64,000 nucleotides of DNA. Origin: Gluconacetobacter johannae (GTDB lineage: Bacteria > Pseudomonadota > Alphaproteobacteria > Acetobacterales > Acetobacteraceae). Location: positions 54,141 to 118,140 of the forward strand of contig NZ_JABEQH010000013.1 of NCBI RefSeq assembly GCF_014174305.1, written 5' to 3'. The notes under the pieces are model-generated. The model ran no database searches and had not been told where the DNA came from. It saw nothing but the letters and a program-made list of their open reading frames with translations. How positions within the stretch are numbered: the stretch's first letter is position 1; every line of letters starts with the position of its first letter. Positions 17,888 to 27,014 of this stretch are shown here, piece after piece. The translations under genes were made by a program, and so were the position numbers.

Positions 17888-18337
17888 TCAGCTGTCGGCG
17901 CGCCTGACCCAGGGCACCGATATGATGTCCACGCCCTCGTCGGCCAGGCGTTCCTTCTCCTCCTCGGTGGCGTTGCCGTAAATGCCATGATCTTCGGTCT
18001 CGCCCCGATGAATCTTCAGTGCTTCCTCGGCGAAACGATCACCGACATTCTCGCATCGCTGTTCGATTTCCTGGCGCAATCGTTGCAATGCGGCCAGCAT
18101 GGCGGCCGGCATCGCCGCGTCGGGTTCGGCTGGTGGCGTCTGGTCTCCGGCCGGCGCCGGCCGCGCTGCCGGCCCGGTGCGGACCGCCGGGGCCATCAGC
18201 GCGCGGGCCACGTCGGTGGCGCCACATTGCGGGCAGGACAGCAACCCCCGCCGGGCCTGGTCGTCGAATGCGTGGCTGCTGGGAAACCAGCCATCGAACC
18301 CGTGCCCGTCCCCGCAACGCAACTGATAGCGGATCAC
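17888..18337 (-). CDS. DUF1178 family protein
   Basis: A 149-residue member of DUF1178, a small alpha/betaproteobacterial family of unknown function. It begins IRYQLRCGDGHGFDGWF and has a CPQCG pair (about 35-39) that, with Cys8 and His12, resembles a zinc-ribbon. A Pro/Ala linker follows, then a helical C-terminal part with NVGDRFAEEALKIHRGE, the family's best conserved block. The start is GTG, supported by GGGAGG 4 bases upstream. The grxC gene precedes it by 18 bases on the same strand, so grxC and this gene are probably co-expressed. Confidence 0.85.
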   Translation of the reverse strand: MIRYQLRCGDGHGFDGWFPSSHAFDDQARRGLLSCPQCGATDVARALMAPAVRTGPAARPAPAGDQTPPAEPDAAMPAAMLAALQRLRQEIEQRCENVGDRFAEEALKIHRGETEDHGIYGNATEEEKERLADEGVDIISVPWVRRADS

Positions 18338-18355
18338 GTGACCTCCCGTGGGTTG

Positions 18356-18616
18356 TCAGGCGACGGACAGAAGCGGATCGAGCTCGCCGCTGCGTTCCAG
18401 CGCCATCAGATCGTCACACCCGCCGATATGCCGTCCGTCGATGAAGATCTGCGGCACCGTCGTGCGGCCGCCCGAGCGCTCGCGGGCCTCGATGCGTTCC
18501 GACGTGCCGTGCAGGGCGCGGATCTCGGTGAATTTCATGCCCTTCTGTTCGAGCAGGCGAACGGCGCGGATGCAGTAGGGGCAACCCGGCTGGGTGTAGA
18601 TCTCGATCTTGGGCAT
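18356..18616 (-). CDS. grxC: Glutaredoxin 3-type
   Basis: A dithiol glutaredoxin that uses glutathione to reduce protein disulfides. The 86-residue protein has the CPYC active site (12-15), the cis-Pro segment TTVPQIFIDG and the GSH-binding GGCDDL loop. Length and motifs match GrxC. It is followed by DUF1178 and preceded by comF on the same strand, a grouping also common in other Alphaproteobacteria. Confidence 0.95.
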   Translation of the reverse strand: MPKIEIYTQPGCPYCIRAVRLLEQKGMKFTEIRALHGTSERIEARERSGGRTTVPQIFIDGRHIGGCDDLMALERSGELDPLLSVA

Positions 18617-18673
18617 GCTTGTCCTCGGCTTGGCCTATGGGGTGTCAGACATGAGAAGGTAAACATAGCGCAT

Positions 18674-19528
18674 TCATCCCGCCACGGCATACCGTTCCCG
18701 CGATGCGGCACTTTTCTCTGGGTGGCGGGGTTCGTCCGGCGCGGGCGCGCGGGCCGCAACCAGCACATCGACCGACGCCGCCCCGGCGGCCAGCAGGACT
18801 CGCGTGCATTCCCCCAGGGTCGCACCTGTCGTCATGACGTCGTCCACCAGCACAACGTGCCGATTCGCGATGGCGTCACGCCGCCGGGGCCTGATCGCGA
18901 TGGCGCCGCGCAGGACGTCGCGCCGCGCCGCACGGCCCAGCCGCGCCAGCGGTGCGGTCGAACGGACACGGACCAGCAGGTCCGGCCCCACGGCGATGCC
19001 CGCCTGCCGGGCCAGCGCCCAGGCCAGCAGGGCCGCCTGGTTGTAGCGGCGCCTGAACAGCCGCCCCCGGTGCAGCGGAACCGGCACCACGATGTCCGCA
19101 CGCGCCAGCAGGGATTGGCCGATCCGGCCCATATGCGTCGCCAGAATCGGCGCCAGTTCGGTCCGGTCGCCATATTTCAGCCCCAGGACCAGGCAACGCG
19201 ACCAGTCGTCATAGACCAGTGCGGCCCGCCCGGCGCGCCAGGGCGGCGGGGCTTCCTCGCACGGGGCGCATATCATCCGCGTTCCGCCGAACGATGCCGA
19301 TACGAAGGGCTGCCCGCACCGCGTGCAGCACGGGTCGGCGATGAAGGTCAGTTGCCTGAAACAGGCCGGGCAGAAATGTCCGGCCCGATCCACGTCCCCA
19401 TGGCACGATGGGCAATCCGGCGGCAGAAGGGTATCGAGCAACGCCGATCCCACCCGGCGCAGCACGCGTGTCGCGCCGGGGATGATTCCCCGGGCGACGA
19501 CTGCCCCGGTGTCGCGATACAGACTCAT
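18674..19528 (-). CDS. comF: ComF family phosphoribosyltransferase-like protein
   Basis: A 284-residue ComF/GntX-type protein. The N-terminal half has a four-cysteine zinc-binding region (CPSC, CPAC, CTRC, CAPC; about 40-90). The C-terminal half is a phosphoribosyltransferase fold with the PRPP loop VVLVDDVMTTGAT (about 220-232) and the VPVPLHRGRLFRRRYNQA motif. ComF proteins are linked to DNA uptake in competent bacteria, but most homologues have no tested role. The ATG at 19528 is used, with a GTG one codon before. It diverges from the methyltransferase gene across about 50 bases. Confidence 0.9.
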   Translation of the reverse strand: MSLYRDTGAVVARGIIPGATRVLRRVGSALLDTLLPPDCPSCHGDVDRAGHFCPACFRQLTFIADPCCTRCGQPFVSASFGGTRMICAPCEEAPPPWRAGRAALVYDDWSRCLVLGLKYGDRTELAPILATHMGRIGQSLLARADIVVPVPLHRGRLFRRRYNQAALLAWALARQAGIAVGPDLLVRVRSTAPLARLGRAARRDVLRGAIAIRPRRRDAIANRHVVLVDDVMTTGATLGECTRVLLAAGAASVDVLVAARAPAPDEPRHPEKSAASRERYAVAG

Positions 19529-19578
19529 CACGCAAAGGTGCCATTGGCGGCGCCGGGTCGAAAGAGCACATCCCCCCT

Positions 19579-20442
19579 ATGAACGATTCCGTGATTTTCG
19601 ATCGCCGCGCCGTGCGCCAGCATCGCGATCGCGCCGCACGGCAGGTGGGCAGCGTCACCGCGATCCTGGACGAGGCCGCTGAACGCCTGCTCGATCGTCT
19701 GGACGATACGACCTATCGTTTCGCCGCGGCCCTGGATATCGGCGGGCGCGGCGTCGTCGCCCCGCGCCTGCGCGGCCGGGGCATCGACAGTGTGATCTCG
19801 TGCGATTTGTCGCCGGACATGGCCCGGCTGAACGGCACGCCCTGCCTGTGCGCCGACGAGGAATGGCTGCCGTTCGGACCCGGCGCGTTCGACCTGGTGG
19901 TGGCCAACCTGTCGCTGCATTGGGTCAACGACCTGCCCGGCGCCCTGGCGCAGATCCGCCATGCCCTGAAACCCGACGGGCTGTTCCTGGCCAGCCTGCC
20001 GGTGCGACCCAGCCTGTCGGGTCTGCGGCATGCGCTGACCGAGGCGGAATGCGCCCTGCTGGGCGGCGCCTCGCCGCGCGTGTCGCCGTTCCCCGACCTG
20101 CGGGATTGCGCGTCGCTGCTGCAACGGGCGGGGTTTGCGCTGCCGGTCGCGGACGCGGACACGATCACGCTGGATTATCGCACGCCCATGGGCCTGCTGC
20201 GGGACTTGCGGGCCGCCGGGGAAACCAATGCCCTGACCCTGCGAAGCCGCCGCTTCGCACCCGTCAGCCTGTTTCCGGCGGCGCTGGCGGATCTGGCATC
20301 GTCCGACGGCGACACCCACCTGACGGTGCCCTTGCGTCTTGCGATCATGACCGGCTGGGCCCCCGACGCCGGTCAGCCGAAGCCGCTGCGCCCCGGACAG
20401 TTCACGACGCCGCTGGAGGATGTTCTGAAAAACATGAAATAG
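19579..20442 (+). CDS. NDUFAF5/BioC-like SAM-dependent methyltransferase
   Basis: A 287-residue class I methyltransferase opening with FDRRAVRQHRDRAA, the signature of the family that includes mitochondrial complex I assembly factor NDUFAF5. The SAM-binding region is AALDIGGRGVVAP (about 50-62), where the usual GxGxG is altered to GGRG as in relatives. The post-motif WVNDLPGALAQIRHALKPDG is characteristic. By homology it may hydroxylate or modify a complex I subunit, but this is inferred. It is distinct from the BioC half of bioCD. The stop is about 20 bases from the convergent moaA stop. Confidence 0.82.
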   Translation: MNDSVIFDRRAVRQHRDRAARQVGSVTAILDEAAERLLDRLDDTTYRFAAALDIGGRGVVAPRLRGRGIDSVISCDLSPDMARLNGTPCLCADEEWLPFGPGAFDLVVANLSLHWVNDLPGALAQIRHALKPDGLFLASLPVRPSLSGLRHALTEAECALLGGASPRVSPFPDLRDCASLLQRAGFALPVADADTITLDYRTPMGLLRDLRAAGETNALTLRSRRFAPVSLFPAALADLASSDGDTHLTVPLRLAIMTGWAPDAGQPKPLRPGQFTTPLEDVLKNMK

Positions 20443-20464
20443 TCATATGATAATAAAATAAAAT

Positions 20465-21478
20465 CTATCCGCCGGTGACGCTCATGTGCCGTCTGATGGC
20501 GGCGGGGTCGTCCGGCCGGCGGCCGATCACGAAATCATGACCCTTCGGCTTGCGGCCTATGGCGTCGTGGACCAGAGTCAGCAATTCCGCATCGTCGACC
20601 CCGTCCCGCACCGGCCGACGCAGGTCGGTCGCCCCCTCATGTCCCAGGCAGGTATAGAACTGCCCTGTGCAGGACAGCCGGACCCGATTGCAGCTTTCGC
20701 AGAAATTATGCGTCATCGGCGTTATCAGGCCCAGCAATCGCCCGGTTTCGGCAACCCGCATGTACCGCGCCGGCCCGCCCGTCCGAAGGGACAGCGGTTC
20801 CAGGGTCCAGCGCCGTGCCAGATCGGCCCGGACCGTCGAGAGTGGAAGATAGCGATCGGTCCTGTCCTCGCCGGTCTCGCCCATCGGCATCGTCTCGATC
20901 AGGCATAGATCAGCGCCGATCTCGCCGCACCAGGACAGCAGCGCGTCGAATTCGTCGTCGTTTACGCCCGCCATGGCGACGGTGTTGATCCGCACCGCAA
21001 GGCCAGCGTTCCGCGCGGCGCGGATACCCTCCAGTGTCTGGTCAAGGCGGCCACGGCGGGTAATGCGACTGAATCGTTCAAAATCAAGGGAATCCAGGCT
21101 GACATTCACCCGTCGGACCCCTGCCCGGCGCAACATGTCCGCATGCAGCGACAGGCGTGAACCATTGGTCGTAAGGGTCAGTTCCTCCAGATGACCACCC
21201 TCACCTGGTTTATGAATATATTTCCCCAAAGCGCTGAAAAACGAGCCGATATCTCGGCGAACCAGAGGCTCGCCCCCGGTAACGCGGAGGCGCGTCACGC
21301 CACTGCGGATGAATGCCGCGCAAATGCGTTCCAACTCCTCGAAGGACAGGATCTCGGCCTTCGGCAGAAACTCCATGTTTTCCGACATGCAATAGACGCA
21401 GCGCATGTCGCACCGGTCGGTCACCGATACGCGCAGATAGGTTACCGATCGACCGAAGGAATCCTGAAACGGCGTCAT
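20465..21478 (-). CDS. moaA: GTP 3',8-cyclase MoaA
   Basis: A radical-SAM enzyme that starts molybdenum cofactor synthesis by cyclising GTP. The 337-residue protein has the N-terminal radical-SAM cluster CDMRCVYC (Cys23, Cys27, Cys30), GGEPLVR for SAM binding and a second cluster in the C-terminal half ([13 protein letters not shown] plus a later Cys in FYTCLG). It ends in the double Gly that MoaC-dependent catalysis needs. The ATG at 21478 is used; a GTG one codon earlier is possible. It is downstream of the small DUF3553 gene, and moeA is at the left edge of the window. Confidence 0.95.
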   Translation of the reverse strand: MTPFQDSFGRSVTYLRVSVTDRCDMRCVYCMSENMEFLPKAEILSFEELERICAAFIRSGVTRLRVTGGEPLVRRDIGSFFSALGKYIHKPGEGGHLEELTLTTNGSRLSLHADMLRRAGVRRVNVSLDSLDFERFSRITRRGRLDQTLEGIRAARNAGLAVRINTVAMAGVNDDEFDALLSWCGEIGADLCLIETMPMGETGEDRTDRYLPLSTVRADLARRWTLEPLSLRTGGPARYMRVAETGRLLGLITPMTHNFCESCNRVRLSCTGQFYTCLGHEGATDLRRPVRDGVDDAELLTLVHDAIGRKPKGHDFVIGRRPDDPAAIRRHMSVTGG

Positions 21479-21491
21479 CACGGCATGGATC

Positions 21492-21677
21492 TCAGGACAG
21501 GAGGGTCAGCGTAATCACGGACGCGTCGATCAGCACTTTTCCCTGATGCTCGAAATTGACCGTCACGCGGTGGGCAATAGCCGATTGCACCTGTCCCCGT
21601 CCCCATTCCGGATGATCGGGATGGGCGACGGACTGTCCAGGTTCCAGGAACGACCGGAAGGCTGAGGGAGCGGGCAT
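21492..21677 (-). CDS. Small DUF3553 domain protein
   Basis: A 61-residue protein matching DUF3553, a short SH3-like module found alone in Alphaproteobacteria and at the end of some UvrD-type helicases. Conserved features are [20 protein letters not shown] and the hydrophobic end [14 protein letters not shown]. Function is unknown. The frame extends back to an ATG at 21755, but that codon sits directly at the end of the pgm terminator T-run and adds residues that look non-coding, so the internal ATG is preferred. The start is thus uncertain. moaA follows 13 bases downstream. Confidence 0.7.
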   Translation of the reverse strand: MPAPSAFRSFLEPGQSVAHPDHPEWGRGQVQSAIAHRVTVNFEHQGKVLIDASVITLTLLS

Positions 21678-21756
21678 GAGATCGTGGAACTCCGGACCGG
21701 GTCGCGCCGCGCGGGCGGCGATCGACACATGGGGTGCACGCGCCCCGTCGGCCATA

Positions 21757-21790
21757 ACGAAAAACGGCTTGGCAGGATACCAAGCCGTTT
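21757..21790 (-). terminator. Intrinsic terminator of galU-pgm
   Basis: Read on the minus strand, an 11-bp perfect stem (arms 21780-21790 and 21762-21772, loop of 7) is followed by TTTTTCGTT. It lies 31 bases after the pgm stop. This is the clearest intrinsic terminator in the window. Confidence 0.9.
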
Positions 21791-21821
21791 CCGAATATTC
21801 AAAGCCTATGAAAGCCGGGGC

Positions 21822-23231
21822 TCAGTGGCCGGCATTGTCCCCGGAAAAATCCGGTGCGGCGATGCCCGATTTCTCCAGTTGTTCGGTCAGCGCGCTTTTC
21901 AGATGCTCCAGGCCGGCTTCGGTGTTGCCCTCGGCCCGCGCCACCAGCACCGCCTGGGTGTTGGAAGCCCGAAGCAGCCACCAGCCGTCCTTCGTGTTGA
22001 CGCGGACCCCGTCGATCAGCGAGACGTCGGCGCCGCTTTCCTTCAGGCGGGCCGCTACCTCCTCGATCACCGCGAATTTGCGGGTGTCGTCGCAGTCGAA
22101 CCGCAATTCGGGGGTGGAAATCGTTTCGGGCAGCGCGTCACGCACCGCCGACAGCGGCACGTCCAGGCGGGCGACAATGCCCAGCAGCCGGATCGCGGCA
22201 TACAGGGCATCATCGAAGCCATACCATTTGTCGGCGAAGAAGATATGCCCCGACATTTCACCCGCCAGCGGCGACGCGGTCTCGGCCATCTTCGACTTGA
22301 TGAGCGAATGGCCGGTACGCCACATCAGCGGCGTGCCTCCGGCCTTGGCGATTTCGTCGAACAGGACCTGGCTGGCCTTCACGTCCGCGATGATCGTCGC
22401 ACCGGGGCGTTCGCGCAGGACGTCGCGCGCCAGGATGACCAGGATCTGGTCGCCCCACAGGATCTGTCCCTTGTCGTCGACAACGCCGATGCGATCGGCG
22501 TCGCCGTCAAAGGCGATGCCGATATCGGCATGCGTCTCGCCCACCTTGGCGATCAGCTGTTCCAGGTTCTTGGCAACCGTCGGGTCCGGATGATGAGCCG
22601 GGAAGGTTCCGTCGATCTCGCCGTTCAGGATGGTGTGCTCGCCCGGAATCTTCTTGACCAGTTCGGCCAGGACCTCGCCCGCGACCGAATTGCCGTTGTC
22701 CCAGACGACCTTCAGCTTGCGGGTGCCCCCGTCCCAGTCCTGGATCAGGCGGGCAATGTAATCGTCCTTGATGTCGATGCTGCGGACGGTTCCCTCGGCT
22801 TCCGGCACGACGTCGCCGGCGGCGGACAGCGCGCCCAGTTCCTTGATCTGCTCGCCGAAGAACGGCTTGCCGGACAGCATCATCTTGAAACCGTTATAGT
22901 TCGGCGGATTGTGGCTGCCGGTCACCATGATCGCGCCGTCGGCCTTCAGCGTCACGGAGGCGAAATAGAGCATCGGCGTCGGACCGCGCCCCACCCGCAC
23001 GACCTCGACGCCCGAGGCCAGGGCGCCCTTGACCAGCGCATCTTCCAGCGACGGGGACGACAGACGGCCGTCATATCCGATCACGACCGTCCGGCCACCC
23101 TTGCGGGCCACGATGCTGCCGAACGTCCGGCCGATCGCGAAGGCGTCCTCGGGGTGCAGGGTCTTGCCCACGATTCCGCGGATATCGTACTCGCGCAGGC
23201 TGGTCGGATCGAACTTATGCGTGAAAGACAT
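21822..23231 (-). CDS. Phosphomannomutase / phosphoglucomutase
   Basis: An alpha-D-phosphohexomutase of the AlgC/ManB type that interconverts hexose 1- and 6-phosphates. The 469-residue protein has the catalytic TGSHNPP with phosphoserine Ser106, the metal loop DGDADR, the sugar-specificity loop GEMSGH and the phosphate-binding [13 protein letters not shown] near the C-terminus. It starts in an ATGA overlap with the galU stop, so glucose-1-phosphate production and UDP-glucose formation are encoded together. UDP-glucose would feed cellulose or other exopolysaccharide and LPS. Substrate preference (mannose or glucose) cannot be told from sequence. Confidence 0.92.
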   Translation of the reverse strand: MSFTHKFDPTSLREYDIRGIVGKTLHPEDAFAIGRTFGSIVARKGGRTVVIGYDGRLSSPSLEDALVKGALASGVEVVRVGRGPTPMLYFASVTLKADGAIMVTGSHNPPNYNGFKMMLSGKPFFGEQIKELGALSAAGDVVPEAEGTVRSIDIKDDYIARLIQDWDGGTRKLKVVWDNGNSVAGEVLAELVKKIPGEHTILNGEIDGTFPAHHPDPTVAKNLEQLIAKVGETHADIGIAFDGDADRIGVVDDKGQILWGDQILVILARDVLRERPGATIIADVKASQVLFDEIAKAGGTPLMWRTGHSLIKSKMAETASPLAGEMSGHIFFADKWYGFDDALYAAIRLLGIVARLDVPLSAVRDALPETISTPELRFDCDDTRKFAVIEEVAARLKESGADVSLIDGVRVNTKDGWWLLRASNTQAVLVARAEGNTEAGLEHLKSALTEQLEKSGIAAPDFSGDNAGH

Positions 23232-24118
23232 CAAATTTCACCGGTGTAGGTTTTCAGGAATTCGCGCACCGCCGAACCCAGGTCCGGGCGGTCGATCGAA
23301 AACGCGATCTGGGCCTCCAGGAAGCCGATCTTGTTGCCGCAATCGAAGCGGCGTCCCTCGTAGCGCAGGCCGTGGAACGGCACCTGTCCGATGACCTTGG
23401 CCATCGCGTCGGTCAACTGGACTTCCCCGCCCGCGCCGCGCTCCAGCTTCGCCAGATGCGGCATGACGTCGGCGGTCAGGATGTAGCGTCCGATGATGGA
23501 CAGGTTCGACGGCGCTTCCTCCGGCTTCGGCTTCTCGACCAGTCCCGCCACCTCGACCAGCTTTCCGTCATCCTTGCCGGTCTTGAGGATACCGTAGCGG
23601 TTGGTGTGCTCGCGCGGGACCTCGGTTACCGCCACCACGTTGCCGCCGGTCTGGTTGTAGGCATCCACCAGCTGCTTCAGGCACGGCACGTCGCTCTTGA
23701 CGATATCGTCGGGCAGCAGGATCGCGAAGGGATCGTCCCCGATGAAGCTGCGGGCGCACCAGATGGCGTGGCCCAGGCCCAGCGGTTCCTGCTGGCGGAC
23801 GGCGCTCAGCGCCCCGGCTTCGATGCTGGTCGGGGCGAGCGCCTCGAGCGCCTCGATCTTGTTGCGCTCGCGAAGGGTCGTTTCCAGTTCGAAGGCGACG
23901 TCGAAATAATCGATCAGCGAATCCTTGCCCCGCCCCGTAATCAGACAGAACTGGTCGATGCCGGCGGCGCGCGCCTCGTCAATCGCATACTGGATCAGCG
24001 GCTTGTCGACGACAGGCAGCATTTCCTTCGGCATCGCCTTGGTCGCCGGCAGGAATCGCGTGCCAAGGCCCGCCACCGGAAGGACGGCTTTTCGCAAGGG
24101 CTTTATCACAAACGTCAC
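23231..24118 (-). CDS. galU: UTP--glucose-1-phosphate uridylyltransferase
   Basis: GalU makes UDP-glucose from UTP and glucose-1-phosphate. The 295-residue protein has the nucleotidyltransferase signature [25 protein letters not shown] at its start, [18 protein letters not shown] and the VEKP loop. Length is typical. The start codon is GTG; no better start is in frame. pgm follows with an ATGA overlap and both end at one strong terminator. The 374-base gap upstream contains no gene and must hold its promoter. Confidence 0.95.
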   Translation of the reverse strand: MTFVIKPLRKAVLPVAGLGTRFLPATKAMPKEMLPVVDKPLIQYAIDEARAAGIDQFCLITGRGKDSLIDYFDVAFELETTLRERNKIEALEALAPTSIEAGALSAVRQQEPLGLGHAIWCARSFIGDDPFAILLPDDIVKSDVPCLKQLVDAYNQTGGNVVAVTEVPREHTNRYGILKTGKDDGKLVEVAGLVEKPKPEEAPSNLSIIGRYILTADVMPHLAKLERGAGGEVQLTDAMAKVIGQVPFHGLRYEGRRFDCGNKIGFLEAQIAFSIDRPDLGSAVREFLKTYTGEI

Positions 24119-24492
24119 CTTCTATCCGCGTTATGAATCCAGAACATTCAGTCGCTTCCATCGGGGGGAAACAACAGTGTTAACCGGTTGCTCCTGAAAT
24201 GCTCTATCCGCAAATCTTGAAAAAAAAAATGACTTATGTGAGGCATCGTTACACAGTTGACGCGGTTTTCCGGTCATCATGCCCCGATTTTCAAGCGCAT
24301 CCGAACTGCTGTTTGCCAGCCTCGGGATTAACGATGGAACGTGTTCCAGCGTTGCGGGAATGCGAAAAAATAGGTGCATGGCCGCGCGGAGCGACCATTC
24401 CCGCAACGGCATCGTGCAATGCGGGTTAACGGCCCGCCTGCGGATTTTTCAAGGAAGGATTTCCATCGACCATCCCCGGCGGGACAGGACAT
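24119..24492. other. Gene-free gap between galU and tRNA-Leu with inverted repeats
   Basis: No credible reading frame is present in these 374 bases. The region is less GC-rich near galU, with a run of A (about 24219-24228), which fits promoter DNA. It also holds a 13-bp inverted repeat (24350-24362 with 24396-24408) and the near-palindrome TGGAACGTGTTCCA at 24335-24348. It could include the galU promoter, a tRNA terminator and perhaps a small RNA. Confidence 0.6.
24350..24408. repeat. 13-bp inverted repeat with 33-base loop
   Basis: Arms 24350-24362 and 24396-24408 are perfectly complementary. The loop contains AAAAAA and a GC-rich stretch. It lies about 85 bases past the 3' end of tRNA-Leu on the minus strand. 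It is too far away and too loosely looped to be an ordinary terminator. Confidence 0.7.
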
Positions 24493-24578
24493 TGGTGCGG
24501 TCGAGAAGACTCGAACTTCCACGGGGTTTCCCCCACAAGCACCTCAAGCTTGCGCGTCTACCATTCCGCCACGACCGC
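24493..24578 (-). tRNA. tRNA-Leu (GAG anticodon)
   Basis: The minus strand reads as an 86-base class II tRNA with encoded CCA. The acceptor arms GCGGTCG / CGACCGC pair perfectly. The D-arm region is GCGGAATGGTAGACGC. The anticodon stem CAAGC / GCTTG encloses the loop TTGAGGT, giving anticodon GAG for Leu CUC/CUU codons. A variable arm (TGGGGGAAACCCCG) is followed by a T-arm with GTTCGAGTC. The long variable arm is diagnostic of Leu, Ser or Tyr. It is divergent from lipB, whose start is 55 bases away. Confidence 0.95.
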
Positions 24579-24633
24579 ACCGTGACAACGGCCGCCGCCT
24601 GGGCGATACCGTGTGACGGAGGCCGTATAACTG

Positions 24634-25338
24634 ATGCATGACCGACGGGCAATGACCGAAAACACGATTCTGTGGAATTCCAGCGGCGACCTCGTGCCCT
24701 ATCCCGACGCCATCGCGGAGATGGAGCGCCAGGTGGCGGGAATTCGCAACGGCACCGCCCCCGAACGGGTCTGGCTGCTGGAACATCCGCCCACCTTCAC
24801 GGCCGGAACATCCGCCCGTGACGAGGATCTGTTCAACCCCCAGGGCTTTCCGACCTATGCCGCAGGGCGTGGCGGACAATGGACCTATCATGGGCCGGGG
24901 CAACGGGTCGCCTATGTCATGCTGGACCTGACCCGGCCGCACGGCGTCGTGCCCGCGCGGGATCTGCGGGACTATGTCCAGGCGCTGGAAGAATGGCTGA
25001 TCCGCACCCTGCGGCGTTTCGATGTGACGGGCGAACGGCGCGACGGTCGCATCGGCGTCTGGGTCGTTGACCCCCGCACCGGGACGGAAAACAAGATCGC
25101 GGCCCTCGGGGTCAGGGTGTCGCGCTGGACAAGCTGGCATGGCGTCGCACTGAATGTCGCGCCACGCCTGGATGATTTCGGCGGGATCGTACCCTGCGGC
25201 ATTCGCGAACATGGCGTCACCAGCCTGCATGCGCTGGGGCGGACCGTCACGATGGCCGAGGCCGACGCCGCGTTGCGCGCATGCTGGCAGGAGCTGTTCG
25301 GCAGCGTCCCCTATTCGCCGGCGGACAGCGAGAAATAG
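24634..25338 (+). CDS. lipB: Octanoyltransferase LipB
   Basis: LipB moves octanoyl from acyl carrier protein to lipoyl domains, the first step of lipoate attachment. The 234-residue protein has the HPPTFTAG motif, [13 protein letters not shown], the catalytic Lys154 in [10 protein letters not shown] and catalytic Cys188 in [12 protein letters not shown]. The start at 24634 has GGAGG 11 bases upstream; a second ATG at 24652 lacks one. Its 3' end overlaps the convergent LolA-like gene by 28 bases. No lipA is in the window. Confidence 0.94.
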   Translation: MHDRRAMTENTILWNSSGDLVPYPDAIAEMERQVAGIRNGTAPERVWLLEHPPTFTAGTSARDEDLFNPQGFPTYAAGRGGQWTYHGPGQRVAYVMLDLTRPHGVVPARDLRDYVQALEEWLIRTLRRFDVTGERRDGRIGVWVVDPRTGTENKIAALGVRVSRWTSWHGVALNVAPRLDDFGGIVPCGIREHGVTSLHALGRTVTMAEADAALRACWQELFGSVPYSPADSEK

Positions 25339-25919
25339 CCGTCGGGGAATGCGCTGCCCGTCCGCACGTCCGTCAGATGGAGCCGCGTGCGGTTCCGCCG
25401 CTCGTCCAGGATCTCGATCGCGACCAGCGTGAGTTGGCCCGCGAAGTCGGAAAACCCCAGCGTCAACAGGCCCTGCGACGGGTTGGACGTCCGGGCCAGC
25501 GAGACCTGCACGACATTGCTGCCATGCTGCACCGATGTCACCGTAATCGCCCCGCCGAGCTGCACCGGGGTAGCCAGCAGCAGGCCGAGCGGCTGGCGGG
25601 ATAGCGTCATGCGCGTCACCGACTGGCGCAGCGAATCGCGGAACACCAGATGGCCGCCGGCCGCCACCAGTTTCATGGGGTGGGGCGTGTCGTAATCCAG
25701 GCGCAGGTGGCCCGGATCGTAGGACAACCGTCCCTCGCCCACGCCGCCGTCCGGCCAGGTCTGGACCATGTGCGCGGTCAGTCCCCGGGTGGTGTTCAGA
25801 TAATGTGCGATCCGCGCGACGTCATGTCCGCCTCCCGCTCCCGGCATGGCCTGGCAGGCCGCGAGCGCCAGGGGCGCCCCCAGGACAAGGCGCCGGGTCA
25901 CGGGGCGTGGCGCATTCAT
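25311..25919 (-). CDS. LolA-like outer-membrane lipoprotein carrier, predicted lipoprotein
   Basis: A 202-residue protein with a LolA-type fold. Recognisable elements are [45 protein letters not shown] and the later [23 protein letters not shown]. Ordinary LolA is a soluble periplasmic chaperone. Here the N-terminus is [15 protein letters not shown] with a lipobox ending at Cys22 and Gln at +2, so the protein itself should be lipidated and probably outer-membrane bound. It starts in an ATGA overlap with bolA, which implies co-translation. It could be the sole LolA or a LolA-derived paralogue; only a genome view would tell. Confidence 0.78.
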   Translation of the reverse strand: MNAPRPVTRRLVLGAPLALAACQAMPGAGGGHDVARIAHYLNTTRGLTAHMVQTWPDGGVGEGRLSYDPGHLRLDYDTPHPMKLVAAGGHLVFRDSLRQSVTRMTLSRQPLGLLLATPVQLGGAITVTSVQHGSNVVQVSLARTSNPSQGLLTLGFSDFAGQLTLVAIEILDERRNRTRLHLTDVRTGSAFPDGYFSLSAGE

Positions 25920-26227
25920 CCGCGCGGCATCCGCTCGTGCTCGTCGGGCGTACGCAGGGTTAGGGACAAGGCATGCAGGCCCGAGGCGAACTCCCCGCCC
26001 AGCAGGTCGTGCACCAGCCGCGACCGCTGGACGCGCCCCATGCCCTCGAACCCCGTGCTGACAACCAGGACATTGTAATGCGTCTCGCCCCCCTTGCCGG
26101 CTTCGCGTGCGCCCGCATGGTGGGCATGGCGGGCGCTGTCGTCCACGATATCCAGCGTGACCGGCGCAAGGCGGTCGTGAATGGCGCGTCCGATCCGGGC
26201 TGCGCGGTCCTGTCCTGTCTGGGTCAC
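25916..26227 (-). CDS. bolA: BolA family protein
   Basis: A 103-residue BolA protein. Members partner with monothiol glutaredoxins in iron-sulfur cluster handling, and some bind DNA. The family pattern is visible as RIGRAIHDRLAPVTLDIVDDSARHAHHAG, then THYNVLVVSTGFEGM and RSRLVHDLLG, with the invariant His in the VHDLL block. The start is GTG at 26227, supported by AGGAAGG 7 bases upstream; earlier in-frame codons lack such a site. It overlaps the LolA-like gene by 4 bases and is divergent from the J-domain gene. Confidence 0.9.
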   Translation of the reverse strand: MTQTGQDRAARIGRAIHDRLAPVTLDIVDDSARHAHHAGAREAGKGGETHYNVLVVSTGFEGMGRVQRSRLVHDLLGGEFASGLHALSLTLRTPDEHERMPRG

Positions 26228-26234
26228 TGATCTG

Positions 26235-26241
26235 CCTTCCT
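26235..26241 (-). promoter_or_regulatory. Ribosome binding site deciding the bolA GTG start
   Basis: On the minus strand AGGAAGG lies 7 bases before the GTG at 26227. It supports GTG over any upstream in-frame start. Confidence 0.75.
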
Positions 26242-26297
26242 GTCTGAGCGTGCGCTTCTCTCTTGCACGAATACGGTTCGGACGCACATAACGCCAG

Positions 26298-26900
26298 ATG
26301 ATGAGCCGAAGGAACACACGACACAGGGCTTTCGATCCCGATCCGGATGCGCCGGAACGGTGCTGCGACATGGCCGGCTGCGACGATCCAGCCGGATACC
26401 GTGCGCCCCGGTCGCGTGAGACCCTGAACGAGTATTTCTGGTTCTGCCTGCCCCACGTCCGGGAATATAATGCCAAGTGGGACTATTATAAGGGCATGTC
26501 CCCCGGCCAGATCGAGGCGCATATCCGCGACGACGTCTCGTGGAACCGGCCGTCATGGCGGCTGGGCCAGCGCGGCGCGCACTTCGCGGAAGAAGACGTG
26601 CTCGATCCGCTGGACCTGCTGAACGGCGCGCGTCGTCCGGGCGCGCGCGGCGCGACCCCGCAGCGCCCCGAGGCGCCCGAGGCCCTGCGGCAGCCGTTGA
26701 GCACGCTGGGCCTGGACTGGCCGCTGTCGATGGATGAGCTCAAGGTCCGCTACAAGGACCTGGCGCGCCGCCACCACCCCGACGCCAACGGCGGCGACCG
26801 CCACGCCGAGGAACGGCTGAAGATCATCAATGTCGCCTACACCACCGTGCGGACCCATCTTGCGTCCTCGCGGCAGGCTGATCTGGAAAAGACCGCATAA
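26298..26900 (+). CDS. J-domain (DnaJ-like) protein
   Basis: A 200-residue protein whose C-terminal part (about 140-200) is a J-domain with MDELKVRYKDLARRHHPDANGGD, containing the HPD tripeptide that activates Hsp70 ATPase. The N-terminal part has a cysteine-containing segment (CCDMAGCDDPAGYRAPRS) and LNEYFWFCLPHVREYNAKWDYYKGM, a conserved block of this alphaproteobacterial family. It has no Gly/Phe or zinc-finger region, so it is not DnaJ itself. It lies between divergent bolA and cobS, a known neighbourhood in Alphaproteobacteria. A partner Hsp70 role, perhaps in cobaltochelatase assembly, is inference. Confidence 0.87.
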   Translation: MMSRRNTRHRAFDPDPDAPERCCDMAGCDDPAGYRAPRSRETLNEYFWFCLPHVREYNAKWDYYKGMSPGQIEAHIRDDVSWNRPSWRLGQRGAHFAEEDVLDPLDLLNGARRPGARGATPQRPEAPEALRQPLSTLGLDWPLSMDELKVRYKDLARRHHPDANGGDRHAEERLKIINVAYTTVRTHLASSRQADLEKTA

Positions 26901-27014
26901 GCATGGCCACGCGGCCGATCCGGTCTATACTCCCCCGAGAAGACGAGGCCCCCCGTCGCAGTGCGCGCATTGCGACGCCGCCGGGACGAACCAGCCGTGA
27001 CGGATGCCATCCTG

